Below, in pieces: positions 18,771 to 26,828 of a stretch of 64,000 nt of DNA (positions are counted from its first letter, which is position 1; each line of letters begins with the position of its first letter). The DNA is from Acaudatibacter sp963835495 (GTDB taxonomy: Bacteria > Pseudomonadota > Alphaproteobacteria > Caulobacterales > Caulobacteraceae), in assembly GCA_963835495.1 (NCBI GenBank), contig CAWIFQ010000003.1, positions 1,302,001 through 1,366,000 on the forward strand, written 5' to 3'. The translations under genes were made by a program, and so were the position numbers. The notes beneath the pieces were generated by a model, which did no database searches, had not been told where the DNA came from, and saw only the letters and a program-made list of their open reading frames with translations.

Positions 18771-18799
18771 AGGGCCGTTCCGCGAGGGGCGGCCCTTTT
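18771..18799 (+). terminator. Intrinsic terminator of the short RNA
   Basis: AGGGCCG (18771-18777) pairs with CGGCCCT (18790-18796) across a 12-base loop and is followed by TTT. It is placed to end the short transcript before the DUF2946 gene. Confidence 0.75.
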
Positions 18800-18881
18800 C
18801 GCTGCCCCCGTTTTTCCGCGCGGGAATAGACGAGGCCGCCCCGCCGTCTATAAGCCGACGGGGTTGTAAGAGGGACTTGCA

Positions 18882-19247
18882 ATGCGCGGGCTCGGGCGGC
18901 TGATCGCCCTGCCATGGCTGCTGATCGCGCTCGCTCTGCAGGGGCTGGCCCCGGCGCAGGCCGAGGCGATGCCGCGCGACGCCTTCGGCTTGCCAATCTG
19001 CTCCGCGCACGACCTGGGCGGCGGCCACCAGCGCGATCCCGCTCACGACCGTTCGCACGACTGCTGCGCCGCCGCCTGCGCCCTTGCTGGCCTGGCGGGC
19101 GGAGCGCCGCCCCTGCCCCTGCTGACCCCCGCCGCCTGCGGCGCCCGGGTCGAGCTGGTGGCGCGGCGCAATATCGACGCGCCCGCCGCTGTCCCCAACC
19201 GCCGTCCCAACGCACGCGGGCCCCCCGTCGCCGCCTCGACGATCTGA
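18882..19247 (+). CDS. DUF2946-type small secreted protein, possible copper-sensing leader ORF
   Basis: A 121-residue protein with a signal peptide (LIALPWLLIALALQGLAPAQA), a His/Cys-rich middle (GGGHQRDPAHDRSHDCCAAAC) and a Pro-rich tail ending ARGPPVAASTI. The layout matches DUF2946 proteins. As I recall, members of that family (Bordetella CruR, Rhodobacter CutF) act as translated upstream ORFs that sense copper and control the next gene. The copper theme is supported by the CopC-CopD fusion two genes downstream. The Arg-Gly codons just before Pro-Pro can pair with bases beside the next gene's start. Family assignment rests on motif layout, so it is moderately sure. Confidence 0.7.
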   Translation: MRGLGRLIALPWLLIALALQGLAPAQAEAMPRDAFGLPICSAHDLGGGHQRDPAHDRSHDCCAAACALAGLAGGAPPLPLLTPAACGARVELVARRNIDAPAAVPNRRPNARGPPVAASTI

Positions 19248-19314
19248 GCCGACGCGCCGGCCAACTGGCCAGCGTCCCAATCGCCCGGCGCGAAACCGCG
19301 CCCGAGGACCCGCG
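19215..19314 (+). promoter_or_regulatory. Potential hairpin linking the DUF2946 ORF end to the next gene's start region
   Basis: CGCGGG (19215-19220, inside the Arg-Gly codons before Pro-Pro) can pair with CCCGCG (19309-19314), which lies between the GAGGA Shine-Dalgarno (19304-19308) and the ATG at 19319. Two further G-C pairs at 19222-19223 with 19306-19307 would cover the Shine-Dalgarno itself. A ribosome paused at the Pro-Pro codons would hold the stem open. This is an inference from base pairing by eye. Confidence 0.4.
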
Positions 19315-19318
19315 AACC

Positions 19319-20203
19319 ATGATCTCGAAATTGCCCGCGCTAGGCGCTCTTGCGCTCGCGCCGCTTTGCTGGACGAACGCCGCCGCCGCCCACGGCATCG
19401 TCGGCGACCGCTTCTTCCCCGCCACCCTGATCACCGACGATCCGGCCGTGGCGGACGAACTGTCGCTGCCGACCATCGACACCTTCAAGACCGGCGACGA
19501 TCCGCCCGACAGCCAGACCGACATTTCCGCGGAATGGTCGAAGCGGCTGACGTCGCGCTTCGGCGTGTCGTTCGACGGCGCCTGGACCGACCTGAAGACG
19601 CCAGGCGGCGACATCAGCGGGTTCCAGAACTTCGGCACGACGTTCAAGTACCTGGCCGCAACCGATGTCCCGCACGAGCTGATGGTCTCGGTGGGGCTGG
19701 AGGTCGAATGGGGCGGGACCGGCGACGCGCGCGTCGGCGCCGAGAGCACGACCACGCTCACGCCGACGCTCTATTTCGGCAAGGGCGCGGGCGACCTGCC
19801 GAGCGGCCTGGCCTGGGCGCGGCCGTTCGCCCTCACCGGCGTCATCGGTTACGCCGCTCCACTGCAGCACGACGCCACGCGCAGCCTGGAGACCGGCTTC
19901 GCGCTCGAGTACAGCCTGCGCTACCTCTCCAGCCACGTGCGCGACATCGGGCTGCCGTCGTTCGTCAACGGCATGACCCCGCTGGTCGAGGTGCAACTCG
20001 AAACGCCGCTGGACGTCAGCCGCACACCGTCCACCGGCACGATCAATCCCGGCGTGATCTGGTCCGGCCAGCACATGCAGCTGGGGCTGGAGGCGATGAT
20101 CCCGATCAATTCGGCGAGCGGGCATAACGTGGGCGCGATCTTCCAGGTGCACTGGTTCCTGGACGACCTGTTTCCCCGCTCGCTCGGCAAGCCGATCTGG
20201 TAG
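19319..20203 (+). CDS. Putative outer-membrane beta-barrel protein of copper locus
   Basis: A 294-residue protein with a signal peptide (ISKLPALGALALAPLCWTNA, ending AAAAHG). Its body alternates polar and hydrophobic residues as in beta-barrels (LTSRFGVSFDGAWTDL; LMVSVGLEVEWGGTG; LGLEAMIPINSASGHNVGAI) and ends in an aromatic residue (PIW). It lies between the DUF2946 ORF (71-base gap) and the CopC-CopD fusion (4-base gap), so it probably belongs to a copper-handling operon. I cannot name the substrate. The GAGGA at 19304-19308 serves as its ribosome-binding site. Confidence 0.7.
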   Translation: MISKLPALGALALAPLCWTNAAAAHGIVGDRFFPATLITDDPAVADELSLPTIDTFKTGDDPPDSQTDISAEWSKRLTSRFGVSFDGAWTDLKTPGGDISGFQNFGTTFKYLAATDVPHELMVSVGLEVEWGGTGDARVGAESTTTLTPTLYFGKGAGDLPSGLAWARPFALTGVIGYAAPLQHDATRSLETGFALEYSLRYLSSHVRDIGLPSFVNGMTPLVEVQLETPLDVSRTPSTGTINPGVIWSGQHMQLGLEAMIPINSASGHNVGAIFQVHWFLDDLFPRSLGKPIW

Positions 20204-20207
20204 GGCC

Positions 20208-21425
20208 ATGCGCATCTCACACCTGTTGCTGAGCGCTGGCGTGGCGCTTTGCCTGTCCACAGCCGTCCAGGCGCATGCCTTTCTCGACCGGGCCGACCCA
20301 CGCGTCGGCTCGGTGGTGTCGAAGGCCCCGACCTCGATTCGCCTGACGTTCACCCAGGGCGTCGAAGCCGTCTTCTGCCGCGTGAGCGTGACCGGGCCGG
20401 CCGGGTTCGGCGGCGCCGGACCGGCGCGGGCCGCGCCCGGCGATCCCAAGAGCCTGGTTGTCGACCTGCGCTCGCCAACGCCACCGGGGAGCTACGTGGT
20501 GCGCTGGCGCGTGCTCTCGGTCGACACCCACGTGACCGAAGGCGACTTCAGCCTTTCAGGTCCGGCCGTGAGCGAGGCGCCGGACCTGGCCATCGTCGCC
20601 GCCCGCTTCGCGACGTTCGGCCTCGCCATCCTGCTCTGCGGCGCCGCCGCGTTCGACCTCTACGCGCCGGCGAGCCCGCCCCGGCTCAGAGCAGCCCACG
20701 GCCGGCGAGTCACGTCAGCCCTGCTGGCGCTGGCGGCGCTGAGCTATGTCGTGCTGCTGGCGCGCGAGGCGAGCGGCGATCCCGGCTGGCCCGCGCCAGG
20801 GCTGGTTGCAGACCTCTACGCCGGCACCGGCTTCGGCCAGGCGCTGGCCGTCGTTCAGCTCGCCGCCCTCGTGCTGGTGCTGACGCCGGCGTCGCCCCGG
20901 TTCCGCTGGGCGAGACTCATCGTGAGCGGGATCGCGACGGCCGCGCTGGCGTTCGTCGGCCACGGCGCCGATGACAGCGGCCTGAAAGGCGACCTGCGCG
21001 TTCTCCTGCTGGCCGGGCATCTGCTCGCGGTCTCCGCCTGGCTGGGCGCCCTGCCCCGGCTCTACCTGGCTTTGGCGCAAGGGAGCGCCGCCTCGTCGGC
21101 GCTGTTGCGGCGCTTCGCCGCGGTCGGCGCGGTTTGCGTCGCCACGGTCGTGGCGACCGGCGTCGGAACCCTGATCTTCATCGTGGCCACCGCTGGCGGC
21201 CGCCTGGGGTCGGCCTACGCAGCCGCCCTGTTCGTGAAACTTACGTTCGTACTCGCGCTGCTGTGCGTGGCGGCGGTCAATCGGTTCTGGCTGACGCCAC
21301 AGGTGGGGCGAGACCCCGAACGCGCCTGCCGCGCGCTGCGGCGGACGATCGTGCTGGAGCAGGCTTTGGGCGTGGGGGCGCTGGCGAGCGTCGCCGTGCT
21401 GGGCCAGCTCGATCCGGCGATGTAG
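20208..21425 (+). CDS. CopC-CopD fusion protein, copper resistance or uptake
   Basis: A 405-residue fusion. After a signal peptide comes a CopC domain (about residues 23-122) beginning HAFLDRADPRVGSVV; its N-terminal histidine after cleavage and VDTHVTEGDFSL are the copper-binding region. From about 125 to the end are eight or so membrane spans of CopD type (LAGHLLAVSAWLGALPRLYL; FVKLTFVLALLCVAAVNRFW). CopC binds periplasmic copper and CopD is thought to move it across the inner membrane. It follows the outer-membrane gene by four bases. Confidence 0.92.
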   Translation: MRISHLLLSAGVALCLSTAVQAHAFLDRADPRVGSVVSKAPTSIRLTFTQGVEAVFCRVSVTGPAGFGGAGPARAAPGDPKSLVVDLRSPTPPGSYVVRWRVLSVDTHVTEGDFSLSGPAVSEAPDLAIVAARFATFGLAILLCGAAAFDLYAPASPPRLRAAHGRRVTSALLALAALSYVVLLAREASGDPGWPAPGLVADLYAGTGFGQALAVVQLAALVLVLTPASPRFRWARLIVSGIATAALAFVGHGADDSGLKGDLRVLLLAGHLLAVSAWLGALPRLYLALAQGSAASSALLRRFAAVGAVCVATVVATGVGTLIFIVATAGGRLGSAYAAALFVKLTFVLALLCVAAVNRFWLTPQVGRDPERACRALRRTIVLEQALGVGALASVAVLGQLDPAM

Positions 21426-21435
21426 CGCGGCCCGG

Positions 21436-21849
21436 CTAGAAGCCGACGCAAGCCTGTTGCTCGACCAGCATCACCGACTCCTGGTGGAACCTGGCCTTGT
21501 AGGCGTTGCGGACCAGCTCGAGCTTCTGCCGCTCGTCTGGCGCCCCGCTGAGCACCAGGAACAGCGCCTTGGACTGCTCGCGCACAAAGCCGCCCGTCGG
21601 GTTGCGCCATTGGCCGTAGACGTCGGTCACCGAGAGGCCGTCGGGAAAGCGCGGCGTCACCTCGGCGTCGACGAACTGGCCCCAGTCGGCGTTGGAGACC
21701 TCGCCGTTGTCCTGGATGTTGCGGCCGAAGTAGAGTTCCGCGGTCATCGCCCGGTGCAGGCCGGCGGAGCATGCGATCGGCGAGGCCGCGGCGCTGGTAG
21801 CGACGAGGGCGGCCGCGCTGAGGGCCAGGAGGGGCAGAAGGCGGCGCAT
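21436..21849 (-). CDS. DUF3574 secreted protein
   Basis: A 137-residue protein with a signal peptide (MRRLLPLLALSAAALVATSA) and the DUF3574 core: AELYFGRNIQDNGEVSNADW, FVDAEVTPRFPDGLSVTDVYGQW and VREQSKALFLVLSGAPDE. The function of the family is unknown. The start at 21849 is the methionine directly before the basic n-region. It converges on the copD-type gene, with ten bases between stops. Confidence 0.85.
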   Translation of the reverse strand: MRRLLPLLALSAAALVATSAAASPIACSAGLHRAMTAELYFGRNIQDNGEVSNADWGQFVDAEVTPRFPDGLSVTDVYGQWRNPTGGFVREQSKALFLVLSGAPDERQKLELVRNAYKARFHQESVMLVEQQACVGF

Positions 21850-21913
21850 CACGGGCTCCCGATTCGGTTTCGCAGACTTGCAGCCTAGCAAGCTGCACGC
21901 CCCGCGCGAGCCC

Positions 21914-23083
21914 TTACCCCTCTCCCACGAGTTCGCGGCCGATCAGGAAGCGGCGGATCTCGTTGGTGCCGGCGCCGATGTCGTAGAGCTTGGCGTCGCG
22001 CAGCAGGCGCTCGACCGGGTAGTCCCTCAGATAGCCGGCGCCGCCGAGCGCCTGGATCGCCTCCAGCGCCACGCGCACCGCATTCTCGGAGGCCAGCAGG
22101 ATCGCGCCGGCGGCGTCGAAGCGGGTGGTGCGGCCGGCGTCGCAGGACTTGGCGACCGCATAGACGTAGGCGCGGGCCGAGTTCAGGGCGACGTACATGT
22201 CGGCGATCTTGCCCTGCATCAGCTGGAACGTCCCGATCGGCTTGCCGAACTGCCGGCGCTCGCGGACGTAGGGCAGGACGACGTCGAGGCAGGCCTGCAT
22301 GATGCCGAGCGAGCCGCCGGCCAGCACCGTGCGCTCATAGTCCAGACCGCTCATCAGCACGCCGGCGCCGCCGTTCTCGGGGCCCAGCACGTTGTCGGCC
22401 GGCACTTCGCAGTCCTCGAACACCAGCTCGCCGGTGTCGGAGCCGCGCATGCCCAGCTTGTCCAGCTTCTGGGCGCAGCTGAAGCCGGGGAAGTCCTTTT
22501 CGACAATGAACGCGGTGACGCCGCGCGAAGCGGCCTCCGGCTCGGTCTTGGCGTAGACCACCAGGGTGTCGGCGTGGGGGCCGTTGGTGATCCAGAACTT
22601 GGTCCCGTTCAGCACGTAGTGGTCGCCACGCGGCTCGGCGCGCAGGCGCATCGAGATCACGTCCGAACCGGCGCCGGCTTCGCTCATCGCCAGCGCGCCG
22701 ACGTGCTCGCCGCTGATCAGTTGGGGCAGATAGCGCCGCTTCTGCTCGTCCGAGCCCCAGCGGCGCAGCTGATTGACGCAGAGGTTTGAGTGGGCGCCGT
22801 AGGACAGCCCCACCGAGGCCGAGGCGCGGCTCACTTCCTCCATCGCCACGACGTGTTCGACATAGCCGAGGCCGAGGCCGCCGAAGTCTTCCTCGACCGT
22901 GATCCCGTGCAGGCCCAGTTCGCCCATCTGCGGCCACAGCTGACGCGGGAAGGTGTTGTCCAGATCGATCTGCGCGGCGATCGGGGCGATCTTGTCGGCG
23001 GCGAAGCGCGCGGTGGTCTCGCGGATGGCGTCGGCGGTCTCGCCGAGGCCGAAATCCATCATCGGTCCATGGTTCGGGATCAT
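21914..23083 (-). CDS. liuA: Isovaleryl-CoA dehydrogenase
   Basis: A 389-residue acyl-CoA dehydrogenase closest to isovaleryl-CoA dehydrogenase, which converts isovaleryl-CoA to 3-methylcrotonyl-CoA in leucine breakdown. Subgroup marks are YGAHSNLCVNQLRRWGSDEQ, MSEAGAGSDVISM, KFWITNGPHADTLVVYAKT and LDYERTVLAGGSLGIMQACL, where the glutamate sits at the position of the catalytic base in this subgroup. The end is GAGTNEIRRFLIGREL. Other leucine-catabolism genes are not beside it, so the symbol rests on sequence alone. Confidence 0.9.
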   Translation of the reverse strand: MIPNHGPMMDFGLGETADAIRETTARFAADKIAPIAAQIDLDNTFPRQLWPQMGELGLHGITVEEDFGGLGLGYVEHVVAMEEVSRASASVGLSYGAHSNLCVNQLRRWGSDEQKRRYLPQLISGEHVGALAMSEAGAGSDVISMRLRAEPRGDHYVLNGTKFWITNGPHADTLVVYAKTEPEAASRGVTAFIVEKDFPGFSCAQKLDKLGMRGSDTGELVFEDCEVPADNVLGPENGGAGVLMSGLDYERTVLAGGSLGIMQACLDVVLPYVRERRQFGKPIGTFQLMQGKIADMYVALNSARAYVYAVAKSCDAGRTTRFDAAGAILLASENAVRVALEAIQALGGAGYLRDYPVERLLRDAKLYDIGAGTNEIRRFLIGRELVGEG

Positions 23084-23119
23084 GCCCCTCGCCTAACACG
23101 CCAGCGCCGTTCCGGGCAG

Positions 23120-23644
23120 CTACCCGATGTCGACGATCTCGGCGGACACGCGCCCGGCCTCGGCCATGAGGATCGCCGCGGTGCGCCGCTTGGCCAGCGA
23201 CGGGCTGCCGGGGTTGACGAACAGCACGCCGTCTATCTCGTCCAGGCTGGCCTGATGCGTGCCGCCGTAGATGCAGGCCGCGACCGGCCCTTCGAACAGA
23301 CTGGACGCGCCATCGGGCGACTTAGCCTCCTCCGGCAGATTGAACGTCAGGCCGATGCGCGGGCCGCCGAGGTTCAGCACCCGCGGCCCCTCGCTCAGCG
23401 TCGGCGGCGCCGCCGGCGGATCGCCATCGCTGCGCGTGGCGTAGACCGGCGCGAGGCGAGCCAGGCTTTCCAGCGCCGTCGCCGAGGTGAGGTCGCCGCA
23501 ATGCAGCACCCCATCCACCTCGCCCCAGGCCGCGGTGAGGCTGGCGAGGATCGCCGGCCAGTCGACCAGCTCGTCATGGGTGTCGGCGGTGAGGCCAAAC
23601 CGGCGGCCGGAAACAGGCGTCTCGTCCATCTTCGCCTCGGACAT
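23120..23644 (-). CDS. YfcE/MJ0936-type metallophosphoesterase
   Basis: A 174-residue protein with the pattern of small calcineurin-like phosphodiesterases: GLTADTHDE (usual SDTHG), VDGVLHCGDLT (usual HxGD), and IYGGTHQASL plus LFVNPGSPSLAKRR at the C terminus. The usual GNCD motif appears changed to RSDGDP, and GHTH to GGTH, so metal binding or substrate may differ. Substrate unknown. An alternative start five codons later (23629) is possible. Confidence 0.75.
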   Translation of the reverse strand: MSEAKMDETPVSGRRFGLTADTHDELVDWPAILASLTAAWGEVDGVLHCGDLTSATALESLARLAPVYATRSDGDPPAAPPTLSEGPRVLNLGGPRIGLTFNLPEEAKSPDGASSLFEGPVAACIYGGTHQASLDEIDGVLFVNPGSPSLAKRRTAAILMAEAGRVSAEIVDIG

Positions 23645-23702
23645 CTGACTGGCGACACCAACTATATTGGGGTCGCCGCCATTCGGCGAGGCGTGGGTCT
23701 GG

Positions 23703-24776
23703 TCAGATAGCGCGCCGGTCGCGTGGCAAGCCGAGGCGTTCCAGCAGGAAGTAGGCCGCGACCGAGAAGCAGGCGATGCCGACGAGGCCGACCGCCAGGC
23801 CGGCGGTGCGCGGCGCGAGACCGAGCACGTCTACGCCCCTCGGCTGGAAACCCAGGATCGCCGCCAGCGCCAGCAATCCGACGCCGATCGCGCCGAGGAT
23901 CACCAGCGTGAAAGCGCTCATCCAGCTGCGGCGGCCGGTCTTCACTTCGAGGAAGGTGATCGGCGGCAGCTCGTGGCGGGTTTCGCGCGGCGACGGCGCC
24001 TCCGACGGTTCGTGCTTGGCGCTCGGCAGGTCGAACGGCGCGCTGACCGGATCGATCAGCGGCGTCTCGGCCACGGCCGGGGCCACGGTGGGTTCGGAGA
24101 GGATCGACTCCAGCCGCTCGATCACCGCGGCCGCGGCGGCCTCGCTGGCGGTGGGCTCGTCTGGAAGCACGGGCGCGGCGTCCTCGGGTGTGCGCTCGGC
24201 ATAGATGCGATCGCCGGCGGTCGCGGTGCGGGCCGCCACCGGGCTGGTCAGCGGGATCATGCCGAGGGCGTCATAGTCGAGCTTCGGCGGCAGGACGGGC
24301 GTGGGCGCCGGCATCCAGCCGTCGGTCGGCCTGAGGAACAGCGCCTTTTCGGCGGCGCGGCGGCGCACGAGGGCGTCGACCACGATCCGCTCACCTTCGA
24401 CGTCGGCCTTGCGCCAGAGCTCCATCGCCATGGCCGCGTCGAGCGGTCGGCCCTCGTTGAGGCGGCGCAGCGTCGGCGAGCCGCGGAACGCGCGCACGCC
24501 GATGTTGAAGACGAACGAGACCAGCGCGTCGAACTGGTTCTGGGTCAGCGGCGTGAAGACATACTCGTTCACGGCGTGAGAGGCGTTGATCAGGTCGTAG
24601 AGCAGCAGCGCCTCGGCGTCGGGCTCGGTGACTTCGGCGCCTTCGCGGGCGGTTAGGGTGTGGCCATAGCCGATGGTCCAGCGGCCATCGTCGAGCCGCG
24701 CCGAGTGAGCGCGGAACCCTTCGAAGGCCTTGATCAGCTCGACCGCCGACCTGGAGACGGAAAGTCTCGGTCTCAT
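23703..24776 (-). CDS. Phage-type lysozyme (GH24) with C-terminal membrane anchor
   Basis: A 357-residue protein. Residues 10-150 are a GH24 lysozyme domain: ELIKAFEGFRAHSARLDDGR, WTIGYGHTLTAREGAEVTE and FDALVSFVFNIGVRAFRGSP, which include the catalytic Glu in FEGFR. A Pro/Glu/Ala-rich linker of about 120 residues follows, then two hydrophobic segments near 275-300 and 320-345. There is no N-terminal signal, so how the lysozyme domain would reach the periplasm is unclear. The start at 24776 follows GGGAGGTCC. It has no phage neighbours and is probably a chromosomal murein hydrolase. Confidence 0.85.
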   Translation of the reverse strand: MRPRLSVSRSAVELIKAFEGFRAHSARLDDGRWTIGYGHTLTAREGAEVTEPDAEALLLYDLINASHAVNEYVFTPLTQNQFDALVSFVFNIGVRAFRGSPTLRRLNEGRPLDAAMAMELWRKADVEGERIVVDALVRRRAAEKALFLRPTDGWMPAPTPVLPPKLDYDALGMIPLTSPVAARTATAGDRIYAERTPEDAAPVLPDEPTASEAAAAAVIERLESILSEPTVAPAVAETPLIDPVSAPFDLPSAKHEPSEAPSPRETRHELPPITFLEVKTGRRSWMSAFTLVILGAIGVGLLALAAILGFQPRGVDVLGLAPRTAGLAVGLVGIACFSVAAYFLLERLGLPRDRRAI

Positions 24777-24859
24777 GGACCTCCCTGACCCACTCTGACA
24801 CAGCGCCAAGATCGCTGTCCGGCGCCCCGCAAGATGAGGGCCGATCTGTCCAGTCGAGA

Positions 24860-26281
24860 CTACACCAGGATGAGCGCGGCAATCGCAAGCACCGCGAAGA
24901 ATCCCATCAGGTCGGTCAGAAAGGTGACGATGATCGACGAGGAGACCGCCGGGTCGCGCCCCATCCGCTCCAGGATCAGCGGCGCAAGCAGGCCGGCGGC
25001 GGCGGCGGTGAAGATGTTGGCCACAAGCGCCAGGGCCGCCGTCAGGGCCAGGCGCCAGTCGTGGTAGAACACCACCACCGCACCGGCCATCACCACGGCG
25101 CAGACCACGCCGTTGATCAGGCCCGCCCCCATCTCACGCCAGAAGATGCGCAAGGCGTTGGCGGCGTTGAGTTCGCGCGCCGCCAGGGCGCGGACGGCGA
25201 CGGCCAGCGTCTGGGTGCCGGCGTTGCCACCCACCGAGGAGACGATCGGCATCAGCACCGCCAGGGCGACGACCTTGGCGACTTCGCTGGAGAAGAACGC
25301 GATCGCCGAGACCGCGACCGCTTCGGTGAAGATGTTCGCCACCAGCCAGGCGATCCGCGAGCGGATGATGCCGAACACGCTGGCGTCGCGGCCGGCGTCG
25401 GACACGTTGGCCAGGGCCAGCATGTCCTCTTCGCTCTCGTCCTGGATGACGCCGACGATGTCGTCGACGGTGATCTGTCCCACCAGCCGGCCGCCAGGTT
25501 CGATCACCGGCGCCGAGATCAGGTGGTACTTGTCGAAGATGTAGGCGACCTCCTCCTGGTCCATATCGACCGGGATCTCGGTGACCGGCTCCATGATCTC
25601 GGTCAGCGGGGTGTCGCGCTTGGCGCGCAGCAGGTGGCTGACCGGCGCGGCGCCGACCGGCCGCATCGCCGGATCGACCACATAGAGATCGAAGAACAGC
25701 TCCGGCAGCGTGTCGCTCTCGCGACTGAGATGGTCCATCGCCTGACCGACGGTCCAGAACTGCGGCGCCAGCGCCACCTCGCGCTGCATCAGCCGCCCGG
25801 CGGTCTCGTCGTCGTAGGCGAGGCTGGCCTCGATCGCGGTGCGCTCATGCGCCGGCATCGCCGCCAGCACCCGCTCGCGCTTGGCATCGTCGAGGTCGTC
25901 GACGACGTCGGCCGCGTCGTCCGAGTCGAGTTCCTCCAGCGCCTTGGCGAGGGTGGCCGGCGCCACGATCTCCAGCACCTCCTCGCGGATGTTGGTCTCG
26001 AGCTCGGACAGGATCTCGGCCAGGGCCTCCGGCGGGATGTGCGGGACGATCTCCTCACGGTAGTCGGCGGTGAGGAAGCCCATCAGGTCGGCGACGTCGG
26101 CGGGGTGCAGCGCGCCCACCAGTTCGGCCAGCCGCGCGCCGTCGCCACGGTCGGCCGCGTCGATGACCATGTCTACGAATTCGGAGGTGAGCGCGTAGTC
26201 CTCGTCGAGGGCCAGATCCTCGAGGTCCTCTGGGGCCGCGTCGGGACGCGTCACTTGCGAGAGATCGGTTTCCCCGCTCAT
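24860..26281 (-). CDS. mgtE: Magnesium transporter MgtE
   Basis: A 473-residue MgtE family transporter. The N-terminal superhelical domain contains LVGALHPADVADLMGFL and ELDSDDAADVVDDLDDAKRE. A CBS pair follows (PVTEIPVDMDQEEVAYIFDK; GRLVGQITVDDIVGVIQDES). The C-terminal five-helix membrane domain has PIVSSVGGNAGTQTLAVAVRAL, the pore signature. The N and CBS domains close the channel when cytosolic magnesium is high. The start MSGETDLSQ at 26281 follows GAAGGGG; in-frame upstream codons lie in the tRNA gene and are excluded. Confidence 0.95.
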   Translation of the reverse strand: MSGETDLSQVTRPDAAPEDLEDLALDEDYALTSEFVDMVIDAADRGDGARLAELVGALHPADVADLMGFLTADYREEIVPHIPPEALAEILSELETNIREEVLEIVAPATLAKALEELDSDDAADVVDDLDDAKRERVLAAMPAHERTAIEASLAYDDETAGRLMQREVALAPQFWTVGQAMDHLSRESDTLPELFFDLYVVDPAMRPVGAAPVSHLLRAKRDTPLTEIMEPVTEIPVDMDQEEVAYIFDKYHLISAPVIEPGGRLVGQITVDDIVGVIQDESEEDMLALANVSDAGRDASVFGIIRSRIAWLVANIFTEAVAVSAIAFFSSEVAKVVALAVLMPIVSSVGGNAGTQTLAVAVRALAARELNAANALRIFWREMGAGLINGVVCAVVMAGAVVVFYHDWRLALTAALALVANIFTAAAAGLLAPLILERMGRDPAVSSSIIVTFLTDLMGFFAVLAIAALILV

Positions 26282-26330
26282 GGGCGCCCCTTCAGAGTTC
26301 TTGGACGGCTTGCGCGCTTCCTGGTTTGGT

Positions 26331-26415
26331 TGGTGCGGTCGAGAAGACTCGAACTTCCACGGGTTGCCCCACAGCGACCTCAACGCTGCGCGTCTACCAA
26401 TTCCGCCACGACCGC
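26331..26415 (-). tRNA. tRNA-Leu (GAG anticodon)
   Basis: The minus strand gives an 85-base class II tRNA: acceptor GCGGTCG pairing with CGACCGC, a D-arm with GGCGGAATTGGTAGACGC, anticodon stem-loop CAGCG-TTGAGGT-CGCTG (anticodon GAG), an extended variable arm TGGGGCAACCCG, T-arm with GTTCGAGTC, discriminator A and an encoded CCA (plus strand 26331-26333). It sits 49 bases upstream of mgtE. Confidence 0.96.
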
Positions 26416-26510
26416 CCGTGGTGAGGCGCGGGGGTTAGCAGAGCGACTTCGGTTTGTGAAGCACGCGGACCTTCGCCTTTTCGACGCGGGTCCTAAGGTC
26501 CTGGCGGCGC

Positions 26511-26771
26511 TTAGGTTCCGCCGGCCATGAAGTCGTAGACATTGGCCGCGCGGGTGACCGCGATCGAGATCTTTTCGTCGCTGATCATGATCTCGCCGCG
26601 GGCGACAGGATGGTTGTTGGCGAGGATCCAGACCTCGTCGCTTGCCTTCGCATCAAGGGGGATCACCGCGCCGCGGCCCATGCGCAGCAGCTGCTGCATC
26701 GGCAAGGTCGAGCGGCCAAGCACCACCGAAATCTCGACGTTGACAGCGTTGATCTGACTCACTGAGCTCAT
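26511..26771 (-). CDS. FliN-like SpoA-domain protein
   Basis: An 86-residue protein consisting of one SpoA (FliN C-terminal) domain: INAVNVEISVVLGRSTLPMQ, LLRMGRGAVIPLDAKASDEV, ANNHPVARGEIMISDEKISI. FliN forms part of the flagellar C-ring switch. This copy lacks the usual N-terminal extension and has no flagellar neighbours, lying between lipB (divergent) and tRNA-Leu. It may be the true FliN, a second copy or a specialised switch component. The start at 26771 is where family similarity begins. Confidence 0.75.
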   Translation of the reverse strand: MSSVSQINAVNVEISVVLGRSTLPMQQLLRMGRGAVIPLDAKASDEVWILANNHPVARGEIMISDEKISIAVTRAANVYDFMAGGT

Positions 26772-26828
26772 AACCCTCGACGCGCCGGCGCTTTCTTTCC
26801 TGCGCCGCGACGCCCACATTGAGCCGCT

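Larger units (their letters stand above)
18614..18799 (+). ncRNA. Short structured RNA with leader ORF, 16S-tail mimic and terminator
   Basis: The 499-base gap between the glyoxalase-like gene and the DUF2946 gene holds this unit. AAAGGAGGTGGTCC (18614-18627) matches the perfect complement of the 16S rRNA 3' tail at 13 of 14 bases. A 21-codon ORF follows. GGATCACCTCC (18733-18743) is identical to the 16S tail and could pair with the Shine-Dalgarno sequence 106 bases earlier, or fold alone as AGGGA-TCACC-TCCCT. A 12-bp direct repeat CCAACCGCGGTC occurs at 18643-18654 and 18749-18760. A terminator hairpin ends the unit. This looks like a discrete transcript whose translation is gated by its own anti-Shine-Dalgarno sequence. 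The promoter was not identified, and 18383-18613 shows nothing else recognisable. Confidence 0.55.
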
